Shown here: in pieces, positions 1 to 10,954 of the stretch
How the letters are laid out: each line of letters starts with the position of its first letter
Numbering within the stretch: the stretch's first letter is position 1
From: Telmatactis stephensoni
Taxonomy: Eukaryota > Cnidaria > Anthozoa > Actiniaria > Isophelliidae
DNA: 64,000 nt
Assembly: GCA_029948255.1 (NCBI GenBank)
Contig: JALIZF010001837.1
Location: 821,501 to 885,500, forward strand
Direction: 5' to 3'
The notes under the pieces: model-generated
What the model was told of the DNA's origin: nothing
Databases searched by the model: none
Seen by the model: the letters and a program-made list of their open reading frames with translations, nothing else
Made by a program: the position numbers and the translations under genes

Positions 1-53
1 AAGCGGGCCTATCTGTTTACACTAAAGATGTGAACTATTATTTTCCTTTGCAG

Positions 54-1732
54 AAAGAAGATGATAATTTCTGAAATTAAAAAGGAATGGCCTGAATCTG
101 ACGAAACTCCATCTTTCAGAACCAATTGTGTGGATGATATCAATCGTCTTCACGAATTTGCTAAGCGGATTGCCAGTGATGAGGCCTACATATTCAAAAA
201 GTGTTTTTTGGGTGTCAACGCCATTAAAGAAATTGTCAAAAACACCATGAGGGAAAGAAGAAGAAGCTTAAAAGACAATATGGTATTTAACACATCAGGG
301 ACTGACACTGCTTCCTCAACACCTGAATCATCTCCACCACTAAAGAAGAAAATGAAATATGACCAATATTTTCATCCAGGTACATATAACTCTATAAGAA
401 ATTATATTGTTTCATACAATTTTCAAGCCATGAAAATATGGACTTTAGTTGAGAAAGCAAAAAATGTTAAATGTCTGATATCAATTGCTTTTAATTTCAG
501 ACTCAAAATTGTACTGTACAATCATGATAAGGATTATGTCTCTCAACTGATTTGTTATTTCATCAAATTACTCATTTGTGAGAGAACTGTTTGCAGTGCT
601 TTATATAATTATGTCTGTAGAAATAGAATAATTTTACATAATAGCTGAAAAAGACTATCATGTTTTGCAGTTTAACGTGAAAATATTGAAATGACTATGA
701 TTTTACAGAATCCTTAATTCTTTATCTACAACTCGAGCTGTTTCAAAGTCAAACTAATGAAGTCACGCTAATGAAGTGGGACTCGAGTTTGACTTTGAAA
801 CATTACCTCGAGTTGTAGATAAAGAAGGCAACTGGCATCAAAGATTATTTTTAGAAGCATGGCATTCAAAAATAGATAAGAACTCAGAGAACAATCATAT
901 TCAAATTCCTAATATCTATGATACGCGTGCGCAAGTAGTTAGCTTTAAAATGTGCGTGTAAATCAGGTAAGGGTGATGTTTACACGAGACAACTTGCAAC
1001 AACGATTTTCCGTGCAACACTTTGTCAAATTCATTATTTTGCGCTAAAAGTTTTTAAAATTCAAATCAAACAATTGCAAAGTGTTGGCTAAGCAAAAATT
1101 TCGATAAAAATCCAGTTCCGTTTTGTACGATAAACAGCATAAACTTTACGGGCAACATTTGTTGTGCGGAAAATCGTCGTTGCAAGTTGTCTCGTGTAGC
1201 ACCACCTTAACGTCTTTACCTGACACTGAAGAAGGTCTGAGACCAGACCGAAACGTCTGTAAGTTTTTCAAAAAACTAAGCCAGAGTCGACCTGTATTAT
1301 TAAAGCTATGATGAATCCTGGCTGCAATTTCAATATATTCAACAGTAATAATGATTTGGTACCAAATAATTTAATTGATTTTTGCATGCTTTGTTGAAAG
1401 AAGTGCACACTGAGGCTTTAATGTTATGAACAGTAGTGTCAGTAATGAATCACATTTTATCTCTTTCAGATTTAACACAAGATAGCTCAAATCTAATTGT
1501 GATGATGTGCCTTAACATAAACAGCATTAAAGATGTTCAAATGACCAGGCAATTGCATCCACTAAAGAAGATGTTTGGATTATCCTACTTAAGAGGGCAA
1601 GACAAAAATACCCATGTTAGGGCCATAGCAAATGCCTTGCTCGATAACAATTATGTCAAAATTGAAGAGGGAGCAGACTTGGCAAAACTTACCAGAGACA
1701 ACGTTGCGTGTGTCAAAGAACTTGTGCTTTAA
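54..1732 (+). CDS. 3' end of an unrecognised protein-coding gene (two exons)
   Basis: Two exons join in frame. The first, 54-379, follows a pyrimidine-rich acceptor (tttcctttgcag) and ends at CCAG/gtacat. The second, 1470-1732, follows ctctttcag and ends at a stop. The split codon (G + AT = Asp) keeps the frame, which supports a real gene. The first exon encodes a charged segment with an RERRRS basic run, a Ser/Thr/Pro-rich stretch and KKKMK, resembling a nuclear linker. The second encodes about 87 residues with HPLKKMFGLSYLRG and a charged C-terminus ending KELVL. I do not recognise a family. The 5' exons lie outside the window. The intron carries a Penelope remnant and a MITE. A possible poly(A) signal (aataaa) lies near 2125. 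Confidence 0.55.
717..960 (+). mobile_element. Penelope-like retroelement 3' fragment with a short inverted copy
   Basis: The stretch 776-930 encodes GNWHQRLFLEAWHS and HIQIPNIY, which resembles the C-terminal end of Penelope-like element proteins next to the GIY-YIG endonuclease. About 40 bp of its start is repeated in inverted orientation at 719-757, so the fragment begins with a small foldback. Penelope elements often carry inverted or complex end structures. Only the last 50 or so residues remain. It sits inside the intron of the 54-1732 gene. Confidence 0.55.
971..1207. mobile_element. PIF/Harbinger-like MITE, 237 bp
   Basis: The arms at about 971-1022 and 1157-1207 are inverted copies of each other sharing ACACGAGACAACTTGCAAC and then ACGATTTTCC. 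The element is flanked by TAA on both sides (968-970 and 1208-1210), the 3-bp duplication expected for PIF/Harbinger insertions. It has no coding capacity. Confidence 0.6.
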
Positions 1733-2179
1733 GGTTTGATGTCTACAAAACTACAGACAATCATTTTTGTGATAGTTTAAACGTTATGGCATAATATTGG
1801 ATATCTTGTGACTATATTAAGTTCAAAGTTCATGTTGAAAGATATTATCGCAACTTTCAAGCTCATTACTTAAATGCATGTGACAATTTGATACATAGCG
1901 TATTCCATATACTGAATCATTTTGTATATCATTATATTTTGTGTATTGATTGGCTCATTAGAGACCGACACAAATTATACTTAATCGCTCACGATATGAA
2001 ACTTTGAAATATGTTTGGCACAATTAGTTTTGTCAATGTTTCAAGGAGTTTGAAGTTTTAGTTTTCCTTATTTAGGATTGTCAATGATTTATATATATGT
2101 TTATATAGATTGAGTTATCCTAGAATAAATATGTTTTGTGTTATAAAGCATGGTTGTTAGTGGGTAATTGGGATATCTA
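1733..2179. other. Presumed 3' UTR and AT-rich spacer
   Basis: AT-rich noncoding sequence after the stop at 1732. It contains tagaataaata near 2122-2132 as a candidate poly(A) signal. No other feature is seen before the minisatellite. Confidence 0.4.
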
Positions 2180-3065
2180 GGAGTTGTGGGAAAGTGACTT
2201 TCCACATTTTACCAACTTTGGAAAAGTGATAAACCATTGTGGGTTTTTGGGATATCCATCTTTGGGAAAGCGATTTTCCACATTTACCAAGGAGTTTGGA
2301 AAAGTGAAAAACCATCGTGGGTTTTTGGGATATCAATCTTTGGGAAAGCAGTTTTCCACATTTACCAAGGAGTTTGGAAAAGTGAAAAACCATCGTGGGT
2401 TTTTGGGATATCCATCTTTGGGAAAGCGGTTTTCCACATTTACCAAGGAGTTTGGAAAAGTGAAAAACCATCGTGGGTTTTTGGGATATCCATCTTTGGG
2501 AAAGCGGTTTTCCACATTTACTAAAGAGTTTGGAAAAGTGAAAAACCATCGTGGGTTTTTGGGATATCCATCTTTGGGAAAGCGGTTTTCCACATTTACC
2601 AAGGAGTTTGGAAAAGTGATAAACCATCGTGGGTTTTTGGGATATCCATCTTTGGGAAAGCGGTTTTCCACATTTACCAAGGAGTTTGGAAAAGTGAAAA
2701 ACCATCGTGGGTTTTTGGGATATCCATCTTTGGGAAAGCGGTTTTCCACATTTACTAAAGAGTTTGGAAAAGTGAAAAACCATCGTGGGTTTTTGGGATA
2801 TCCATCTTTGGGAAAGCGGTTTTCCACATTTACCAAGGAGTTTGGAAAAGTGATAAACCATCGTGGGTTTTTGGGATATCCATCTTTGGGAAAGCGGTTT
2901 TCCACATTTACCAAGGAGTTTGGAAAAGTGAAAAACCATCGTGGGTTTTTGGGATATCCATCTTTGGGAAAGCGGTTTTCCACATTTACCAAGGAGTTTG
3001 GAAAAGTGATAAACCATCGTGGGTTTTTGGGATATCCGTCTTTGGGAAAGCGGTTTTCCACTATG
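2180..3065. repeat. 78-bp minisatellite, about 11 tandem copies
   Basis: Landmarks such as catttaccaaggag recur exactly every 78 bp (2281, 2359, 2437 and so on). Copies differ at only a few positions, for example cttta/catttacc-aagg versus tacta-aagag, and gtgaaa versus gtgata. Because 78 is a multiple of three and the unit lacks stops, several frames on both strands remain open for hundreds of codons. These are repeat artefacts with no sign of a gene. The unit has an internal inverted motif (TTTCCACA and TGGGAAA/TGGAAAA). Diverged TGGAAA-type sequence continues to about 3245. Confidence 0.9.
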
Positions 3066-3249
3066 GAAAATTACCAGGAAAGCCCAATTTTCCACATTTG
3101 GAAAATAACAAAAACAAATGTGGTTTTTTGAAAAAACCACTGTGGAAAAAAGGCATTTTTTCCAAATATGGAAAATATTTGAAAACCATATAAAAACCAC
3201 ATAAAAACCACAATAAATACACATGTGGAAATTTGGAATTTTTTCCTGT

Positions 3250-3826
3250 GTGAAAGCCGCCGTCCCGAGCGCCGTGAAGGCCGCCATCGAGTCCGCTAGC
3301 CGAAAACAGCAACAGAAAGGGATATTGAGTTAGTTTATTGGATTGGTGTTTTATGAAGCAATTTCCTTTATATTTATAGCGACATTTTAGAAAGAAGCAT
3401 TTTTGCATTTGTATTGTAAACACACTGACAATAAATATACTAAAATTCACTATTCGAAAACGTGTAACTTCTGCATGGTCGAGTGGATAAACCATGGCTT
3501 CCCAAGCGAAAGGTCTAGGGTTCGAGCCACGGCCACGACGGTGATTGATTTTTTTTTCACACATTTTTTTTTCTTTTATAGCTAATGACTCTATTTCCGC
3601 TAAAAAAATTATTGATTTATTGATTTAGATTTTTGTCTTCAAATGAAAACTCGTTATTTTACTAAAATATATTGTTTGGGCTTCCTGTGGTCATTTCGGT
3701 CAATCCACGAGCTACTTCGCCATTGGCGGGGATTGTAGCTACTCCCGTAGCCAGAGTACAACTATTTGCAACTAAATATTACAAAATTTGGAGTAACCAC
3801 ATGAGCTCTTTGAGCGCCTTTAATTT
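3250..3826 (+). mobile_element. 577-bp dispersed repeat with tRNA-like Pol III promoter, copy 1
   Basis: This stretch is nearly identical to 21814-22391, differing in my reading mainly by one T in a T-run. It contains an A-box-like TGGTCGAGTGG at 3476-3486 and a B box GGTTCGAGCC at 3519-3528, followed by a run of T that could end Pol III transcription. The layout suggests a SINE or composite element with an internal tRNA-like unit and not a tRNA gene: the acceptor-stem halves do not pair. It directly abuts the minisatellite-derived sequence on its left. Confidence 0.75.
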
Positions 3827-4223
3827 CTTTGGGCCTCTAGAATAGGCAGATTTTGCAACATTTGATGGCGTGTAACTCATTAATATGCACGGTGACCCCC
3901 AATTTTTTCCTTGGATTCTAGCTCCCTATGATGGGTTCTTTGATACCCATGTGGTTTTTGGCCAAAAAAATTACCTTCCCATTAGTAGGCACCAACCTTA
4001 AGATGTTGCAGAAATAAACTAAGGCAGAAATAAACTAACCTTGAGACTCTGGTAACAACGGGTGATTAACACAAAATAACTGACTTCCTTTGTGCCTCCG
4101 TCCTCCTAGGATTTGTAACTTTAATAAAGGGTAGGCAAAGTTATCATTTTCATAGTTATCCGCTGGGTAGCACACTCTTCTAGCTCGAGCCAGCTCGACT
4201 TTCATTTATTTTTCTGGACTGAC
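3827..4223. repeat. Dispersed repeat truncated by the P element
   Basis: Positions about 4000-4223 match 17670-17925, sharing ATAAACTAAGGCAGAAATA, CTTGAGACTCTGGTAACAAC, the ACTGACTTC..GTGCCTCCG segment and TTTTCTGGACTGAC. The match stops exactly at 4223, where the transposon terminus begins; the other copy continues CGCCATCTTG. This copy was therefore probably interrupted by the insertion. No gene is seen. Confidence 0.7.
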
Positions 4224-5312
4224 CACAGGCACCCCAGGCTCTGTTTCAGAGAGGGTGTTTTACGCGCGGTGATTATTAGTTTGGGCTACCTGTGTGCTTG
4301 TCAATTTTATTAAGACCATTGGGAGGAAAAACAAATCTCGCTAAAAATCAATAAAATTCTGAAAACTTGGTTGAACTGTCTCATTTCTTATTTAGATTAG
4401 ATGTTTTGGAGTCTTTTGGGCTGGTTTTTGGACTCATTTGCGCGCGTTTTGTGGGTTTTTGGCGATTCTCCTTTTCACCGTGGTTCTCTCTAGTACTATA
4501 TTAACTAAAGGCTGGCAACTTCACCTCCTTACGATCACGAACCGTTTTTGAATCTCCGACAAAATATCCCTAGAAATCGCTTCTCTCGCCAAACCAACAC
4601 CATACACGCACTGGCAGATAATCACTCTACCGAGAAACGAAGAAAAAAAGGCTACTTTATGAATGACTTTATAGAAAACGAGAGAGGTTTTTAGTCAAGT
4701 TTTTGCAAAAATGGCTTTCTGCCGATGCTTGGCGGAAAGCACTCGGTCAAATTTCCGTTGGCGCTCAAATCACTAGAAATCAGGTTCAAACTGATTGGTT
4801 CGTGGTTACTAAGGGAAAGATCAAAGTGTAATGACCCTCGGGTGGGAAAGGAGGAATTTAGTTTCTCAGCAAGCAACATTACCGGGGGTGGGAAAGCCTG
4901 ACAAAGTATTGCAAATGTAAATGACCCCGCTGGGACTAAGTAAGAAATGGCGCAAACTCATACTACTACAGAAGGGGGATATTTGTAAGACCATTGTCTT
5001 AATGCGGCCAATGAAAAACGGAGAAGAAGACGTGTACACTGACGAGGGAGATTTGACAATTACATAATTTTTCACTTTTCATGAAGAAGAAAGAAACTTT
5101 TTATCTTCAAATCAAATCAAACTTCAAATCACTCAAAATCAAACAAATACTTTATCTAGTTGGTAATACAGGACACTAAAAGGTAAGTTCAAAGCAACGA
5201 TGAACACGTTTTAGACGGAGAAGACATGGATATGACTTTATTTGACGAAGGAAACGATGGACGCCATCTTTATTTTTTTACATTACTACGAATCGGTAAA
5301 AAGCCTTGTTGT
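4224..5312. repeat. Left terminal inverted repeat of the P element (1,089 bp)
   Basis: This is the reverse complement of 12412-13500. Position x pairs with 17724-x along the full length, so there are no indels, and I found no mismatch in the stretches compared. Short ORFs at 4691-4879 and 4866-5075 are exactly mirrored in the right arm and are not genes. The arm probably includes the transposase promoter. Confidence 0.95.
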
Positions 5313-5723
5313 TCATCTATTGAACAGTTGCTTAAAAGTAGTCGCACAGTTCGGTGCTTTCTGGTGTTAATATGTGGTTTGTTTGAGTTAAATTAAAAAA
5401 GAGAAATGGACTTTCAAGCTACCAAAGTTTTGTTTTGTGATCAAAATGGTCATAATTTGATGTTAAGAACTTATATTGTCATTAAGTGTGCATGTATGTC
5501 AGTGTTTTAGTTACCAAATGGAAGACTTATATACGAACGTAATTGTCATGAAATTTCTCCATCGTTGTGCTCATTTTTAAGTATTATGTATTGCGCTTAA
5601 TATTGTAGGTTGAAAGGTAATGTGTACACTCTTTTGGAAGTTGTGGTAAGTTTCTGAATTTATTGTTGTGAGAAAAAAGGGACTTAATGATGATAAGCTT
5701 ATTTTCCTTAAAGGGTTATCAAG

Positions 5724-8700
5724 AACTATGAGTTTGAGGAAGGGGTTGAAATACCCGTAGAGGAAATAAACCAAAATGCCAAAGAAGAAGGGGAATTGGG
5801 CAGAAATATACTTGGAGTCATCATTGCAGATGTCTGGAAGACCAAAGTGAAAAGAATTAGGAAACGTGACAAAACAGCCAGCCATTCATACTATTATGAA
5901 AATTTGAAACAAAGAACAGTCGGAAATGAAAGCGCATCGGGTGATGTACAGACAATGGATAGGTTAATGGAGACTTTAGAAACCCCAGCTAACTGGACAA
6001 AAATTAGAAAAAGTGATAGTAATATTAGTCTTGTGAACATGAGATTACAAAGATGCATGGTAGAGTTATGTCTTGAACAAGCACCTGGTGTGGAACTGGA
6101 TGTTGAAATTTCTATAAGATCCCATGGTTCATGTCTATCTTTGAGCAATGACGCTATATTTGCACCACTGTTTGGGTTACCTATTTTGAGAAAGTTATCA
6201 ATATTACAGGAATTTGTCGATTCATCGAGTCTTTGTAAAGGAATACCTCTATTGGAAGATGATGAAATTGTTACACTGGAGCCCCATGTTGTATACAATC
6301 TAAACAGTTATGAGTGCTCTGAAAGTGAAACAAGGAAAATTGGGTTCTCTTCAAACTGTAAAATTTTTTCTGTTCAATCTGAAGCTTGTGAAAGGTGTGC
6401 AAAGCTGAACTATAACAACATAAGACGAAAGACAAGGATGCAGAAGAGAGTACTATCTGTTAGTTGTAAAACCAACAAGAGGTTTCTGACAAAATGTGAT
6501 ATGGAAGTACAGTTGAATGAAGAGAGAAGGAAGAGAAAATGTGCTGAACAGAAGGAGATGTACTGGAAGAACAAATTAGATTCAGAAACAGTGGAGATGG
6601 AAGAAGATGACCATAATGACCTTGTAAATATTATGAACAATGTGAATGAAAATGAGGAGGTACCGGAAAATCTGAATTGTCTATGGGAACAACAGAAAAG
6701 AATATTGCAGTCAGCAAACAAACGTGGATACAGGTGGCACCCAAAGTGAGTGATATTTATGTTTTGAACATTTATAGTTTATGGCATTGAGAAAATTGCA
6801 GTGACTCGTAAGATGTTCCACAGTGTCATCCCTAAAAAATCATTGTGTAATTATCAGTTGGACAACAGAAAGCCACACGTCCATGGCATTTATAAATAAC
6901 ATAGTACCAGATGCCTCATCTTCTATTTCTACAATAGACGCAAAAGAGAAACCAATCAAGAACGATAGCCGTGTGCAACTCTTTAGTTTGTTAAGAGTTC
7001 TTTATATTTTCTCAAGTGCATCCATAACGCAATTGGCAAGGGGCTTTCTGTTGTCTGATTGATTAATAAGAACCTAGAACGTTAAAAATGGAGCCGTACA
7101 GCTCATGGGGAAATATTTCATTGATTGTCCAGCCAATCAGAGCGTGCATTATATGTGTTGCTCTAATTAAATTTTGTTGATGGAAACAAGCACGCGCTCA
7201 AAAATTAAGACATATTTGTTACAAGTGATTGAGTTAACTGCAAGAATTGTCTTTGTAGGATAATAAGATTGTGCTTGGATCTTTATTGTAAAAACCCTCA
7301 TGTGCTTGAGCCACTCAGAGAATTTGTAACATTACCAAGCAACAGAACAATAAGGTAAAAAAGTACCACTGATATTGCAATTTACAGAAAAAAAGAGTTT
7401 CAAGAAGTGTTGTGGAAAGGTGAAGCTGTCAATGTGCTGTAAACCAGTCTCCTTAATGTTGTATTCCTTAATATCTTTACATAATAGGCTTTACAAAAAT
7501 AAAGTGGAACAAAGCCCTGGGTGGAACAATGACATACTTCATTGGTGCAAGGATGAAGCACAAAAAGTTGGCTTGAAAGAGGATGGTTACTGGGGTGGAT
7601 TTGTCATAGATGAAATGAAAATTCAGGTAAATACCTATTCCATGGCAAATTTAGATTGAGGGTGTTGTGATCTTATTTTGGAGACAAGTAAAATTTGGGC
7701 ATGTGAACCTTCAAGGATTCGCATCTACTGAGATATATGTTTATGGGCAAAATTCTTTAAAAAGCTATAATCTTTGGCAGATTTCATCAGAACAAAGTGT
7801 TTTTCTGGTATTTATATTCTTTACAGCATTTTCTTCAAAGCCGAGCATGGGACTTGCAGCTTGCATTGTTGATCACAACTGGTCATTGTGTGGGATTTAC
7901 AAAAGGCTTTAGAAACCCAGGAACTGGTAGTCATTGTATACATTTTGAAAAAAAAAAACTCCAGAGAATCGACGTGGGAAGCAACACTGAAACTCTTTAA
8001 AAAAATGCCACAGAGTTGGTCAAATATTGTTGTTGTTGTTATTGTTGTTGTCATTATTATTATTACTATTATTATTAGGAAGACCTTGAGATGGTTGTTA
8101 AGAATGGCAAGCACAGACTTGTGGGCTTCATCAACTTGGGGGAAGGGCATGAATCCATGTCACAGCTAATGGGTAAGTTTGACTGAAAGAGTAATAACCA
8201 CCTGTGGAACTTCCAAACACTAATTTTTCTTTGGTTTCAATTTAAACAAACAGGTAAAGAGGAGCCTTCCCTTGCATCACAGGTTTTGCAGTTCATTTTC
8301 TTGAGCGATGCAGGTTTTAGATTTCCAATAGCCCAATTTCCTTCAGGTGATTGTACACCGAGCACGTTGTATCTACTGTTTTGGGATGGAGTGATAAAAA
8401 TGAGAGAGAAGGGCTTTGTGTAAGTATTAACACATTCATTTGAACATTGACATCTATTAAGTGTTTTAACCTCTCATGTTATATATCAATTGTGGTCAAT
8501 AACTGCAAATGAAATGAAATTGGCAAAGTGTAAATGACTAAATAATTCATTGAAATAATAATTGAATAATAATTATAATAAATAATAATCAATAAATTAT
8601 GTATTGAAATACCATTATCGTTTTTTCAATTGACTATATATGATTTTCTTATGTAGAGTTTACTGGTGCATACTTGATGGAGCAGATTGTAATCGCCAAT

Positions 8701-10954
8701 TCATAAAGTTACATTTTCATGGTAAAGATCCAGAGGATGAAAAATTCACTACAAGGAATTTTGTGACTGGTGATCCAATGGTGTTCTTGATGGATCCTAA
8801 GGTAAATGCAGGGTTGTTCGAAAAAACATTTTATATGTGTTATGGTTTGTGTTAGTTAGATATGCAGGAATTTACTAAAAGTGAATGGTTGAATTTTAAA
8901 TTTCGAATTGGAACCAAATTGACTAGGGAAGAAAGGTGTACATGCTGAGTTGTCAAGAACCTGGACTGCATTTGATCTTGTTCTTTGAGCCCTCCTTCAA
9001 GTCCCAGCATAAACATTCTGCAAAAGCTAAAGACAGTTCATGTTATCCAATTAAATGTGCAGAGAGAGAAATTTGGTTTTAGTTATAATGCATTCTCTAC
9101 ACTATTTATGCGCTATATTATTTTATTATTTCCACAGCACAACATAAAGAAAATCAGAAACAACATACAGAAGAGCAATGAGCAAGCCAAACCAAGGTGT
9201 CTTAGGATAAATGGCAAGAGTGTGACTTGGAAGCACTTTGTGGATGCCTATAACTGGGACCAGAACAGCTTCTCTCTCCCACTCCACGAGCGTTTGACAC
9301 AAAATCATTTTGAGTTGGATTCTGCCCTGAAAATGAGAAACCATCTTGCAGAGGATGTGTTGGACAACAGAATGGTTTATCTTATGCAGGTTAGACAATA
9401 GTGACCATGCCATACAATGTTTTACGACACTTGATAATAATCCCACAATCTGATTGGTTGATTAAATTGAGACAATAAGAGGGCAGACACACTGTATTCC
9501 AAAGCATGGGTTGGTCCTGTTGTCCCATTTGATGATGATTTTTTTTACCTTTATCTTGAATAATTATTTGTTGTAAAAAGGAATTGAAGATGTTTTTGAG
9601 TTGTCAGTCCTCTTATACAGTGACTCAATCTTTTTAGAGTGTTGAACAATTTTTATGAAGTCAAGAGTACATGTGTCAACAAGAGAAACGACCAATGAAA
9701 ACTATCTTCAGTTTGTTAACCATATCCACTGAGTAGAATATTTGTTACCCGGGATTCCTGAGTCAATTGTGAGTCCTGTCCCACAATCTTGAAATGTCCA
9801 ATTTTCTGCCATGCAAAGCCTTTACTTTACCCCTCTAGGTTTTATGCCATTTTTTTGTCAATCATTGACCAAACAATAGAGTATTATACACAGCTGGATT
9901 TAAGAAACAGAACCCCGCTTAAAAAATCCTGTATCTGCCACTGGTTACCCCACCAGGGTATATAAGTTTCTTCATTTGGAGTGAGGAACTGAAGTTAATA
10001 CTGATGACATTAAAAAGGAAAGAAATAAGGATTTGAATTGTGGCTTTTATGGTCACAAACCAATTTTCAACCAGATGTCCATGTGTAATCTTTAAAATCT
10101 GTACTGGAGTTACTCGATGAGAAGGTCATATAGAAGAAAAGCAACTGTGAACAGAAGGAGTTGCAATTCAGGAAACCCCATTATTTCAAATAAAATTCCC
10201 TGAAAACCATTGTCTAGCTTCAAAGCTAAGCAAATATGGGTTACAATATTGAATTCAAATGATTGTGTTGTTCAACCAAGAAAATATTTGGGGGTTATAG
10301 TGGATGTAATGTCTGTTGGGAAAAAGTAATACATGGTAAGTTATAACAACAAACAAACATTCTATAATGAACCTGGTATCTTTTTAGAAATTCCAGGAAA
10401 GCTTACGTGGATCTGGAAAGGATGCTGCAGCATTGGATTCAACAGTTGAATATCTTCAATATACTGCTCAGGTTATTGGTTTGTTCAAAGATAAACTACC
10501 CATCTCCGCAACGGCCGATATGAGACTCAGGAAACTGCAAGCATTTTATGCATTCCTGTTGAAGTGGCGTAAAGAAACGGAGAAAAGCAATGAGCACTTT
10601 ATTTCCTCAAAACTGTGGTTTGATCTCAAGTCGATGTGTTTGGGTTTCCAGGCAATAGTTGCCGTAAAGCTTTCCAAGTTTCCCCATGCAGTAATCAAGC
10701 CAGCAGTTGTCAATCAGGACTGTGTTGAAAATCACTTTTGCCAAGTACGTGCTTGTAATGGGCAGAATAACAATCCGACTTACTATAAGCAAGAGAGCAC
10801 ACAGAATTCCATTCGATTTGGACAGAGTACCATCAGTGTGAAGAGCAATGCTGGTTTGAGGAGTGATGCAAAGGCTTGTAATGGAACGAAAGCGTGTTCA
10901 GCATTTTGCCCACCAAAGAAAGACAAGACAACCAAGAAACAAAAGAAATGCTAA
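5724..10954 (+). CDS. P-superfamily (THAP9/P-element-like) transposase
   Basis: Eight exons join in frame: 5724-6745, 7259-7354, 7488-7626, 8079-8172, 8254-8419, 8657-8801, 9138-9389 and 10388-10954. All have GT-AG borders, giving 826 residues plus a stop. The order matches P transposases: a coiled-coil rich in Glu/Arg (about residues 245-300), WHPKIIRLCLDLY and EFVTLPSNRTIR, then an RNase H-like core with FVIDEMKI (first Asp) and LDGADCNRQFIKLH (second Asp). DPKHNIKKIRNN marks the GTP-binding-type insertion, and NQDCVENHF near the C-terminus supplies the likely catalytic Glu. It would catalyse excision and integration of this element. The 5' end is unresolved. A 37-nt exon at 5609-5645 would join at 5724 in frame, but I see no initiator Met exon and no THAP zinc finger. 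No stop or frameshift interrupts the eight exons. Confidence 0.85.
8029..8078. repeat. GTT/ATT microsatellite
   Basis: Trinucleotide runs of GTT then ATT in a transposase intron, ending directly at the acceptor tag before exon 8079. Confidence 0.8.

Noticed and set aside
2180..3065. CRISPR-like array
   Set aside because: The 78-bp units are contiguous with no unique spacers; the genome is eukaryotic.
2157..3287. Long minus-strand ORF of 376 codons
   Set aside because: Produced by the 78-bp minisatellite; no start context, splice signals or homology.
3474..3550. Possible tRNA gene
   Set aside because: A and B box-like motifs are present but no acceptor stem or proper cloverleaf can be formed, and the sequence is embedded in a repeated unit.
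3061..3564. 167-codon minus-strand ORF with INHRRGRGSNPRPFAWEAMVYP
   Set aside because: It is the antisense translation of the tRNA-like repeat, and the same peptide appears antisense to copy 2 at 21763-22125; a repeat artefact.
4691..5075. Two small ORFs repeated at 12649-13033
   Set aside because: They are mirror copies within the P element inverted repeats with no recognisable protein features.
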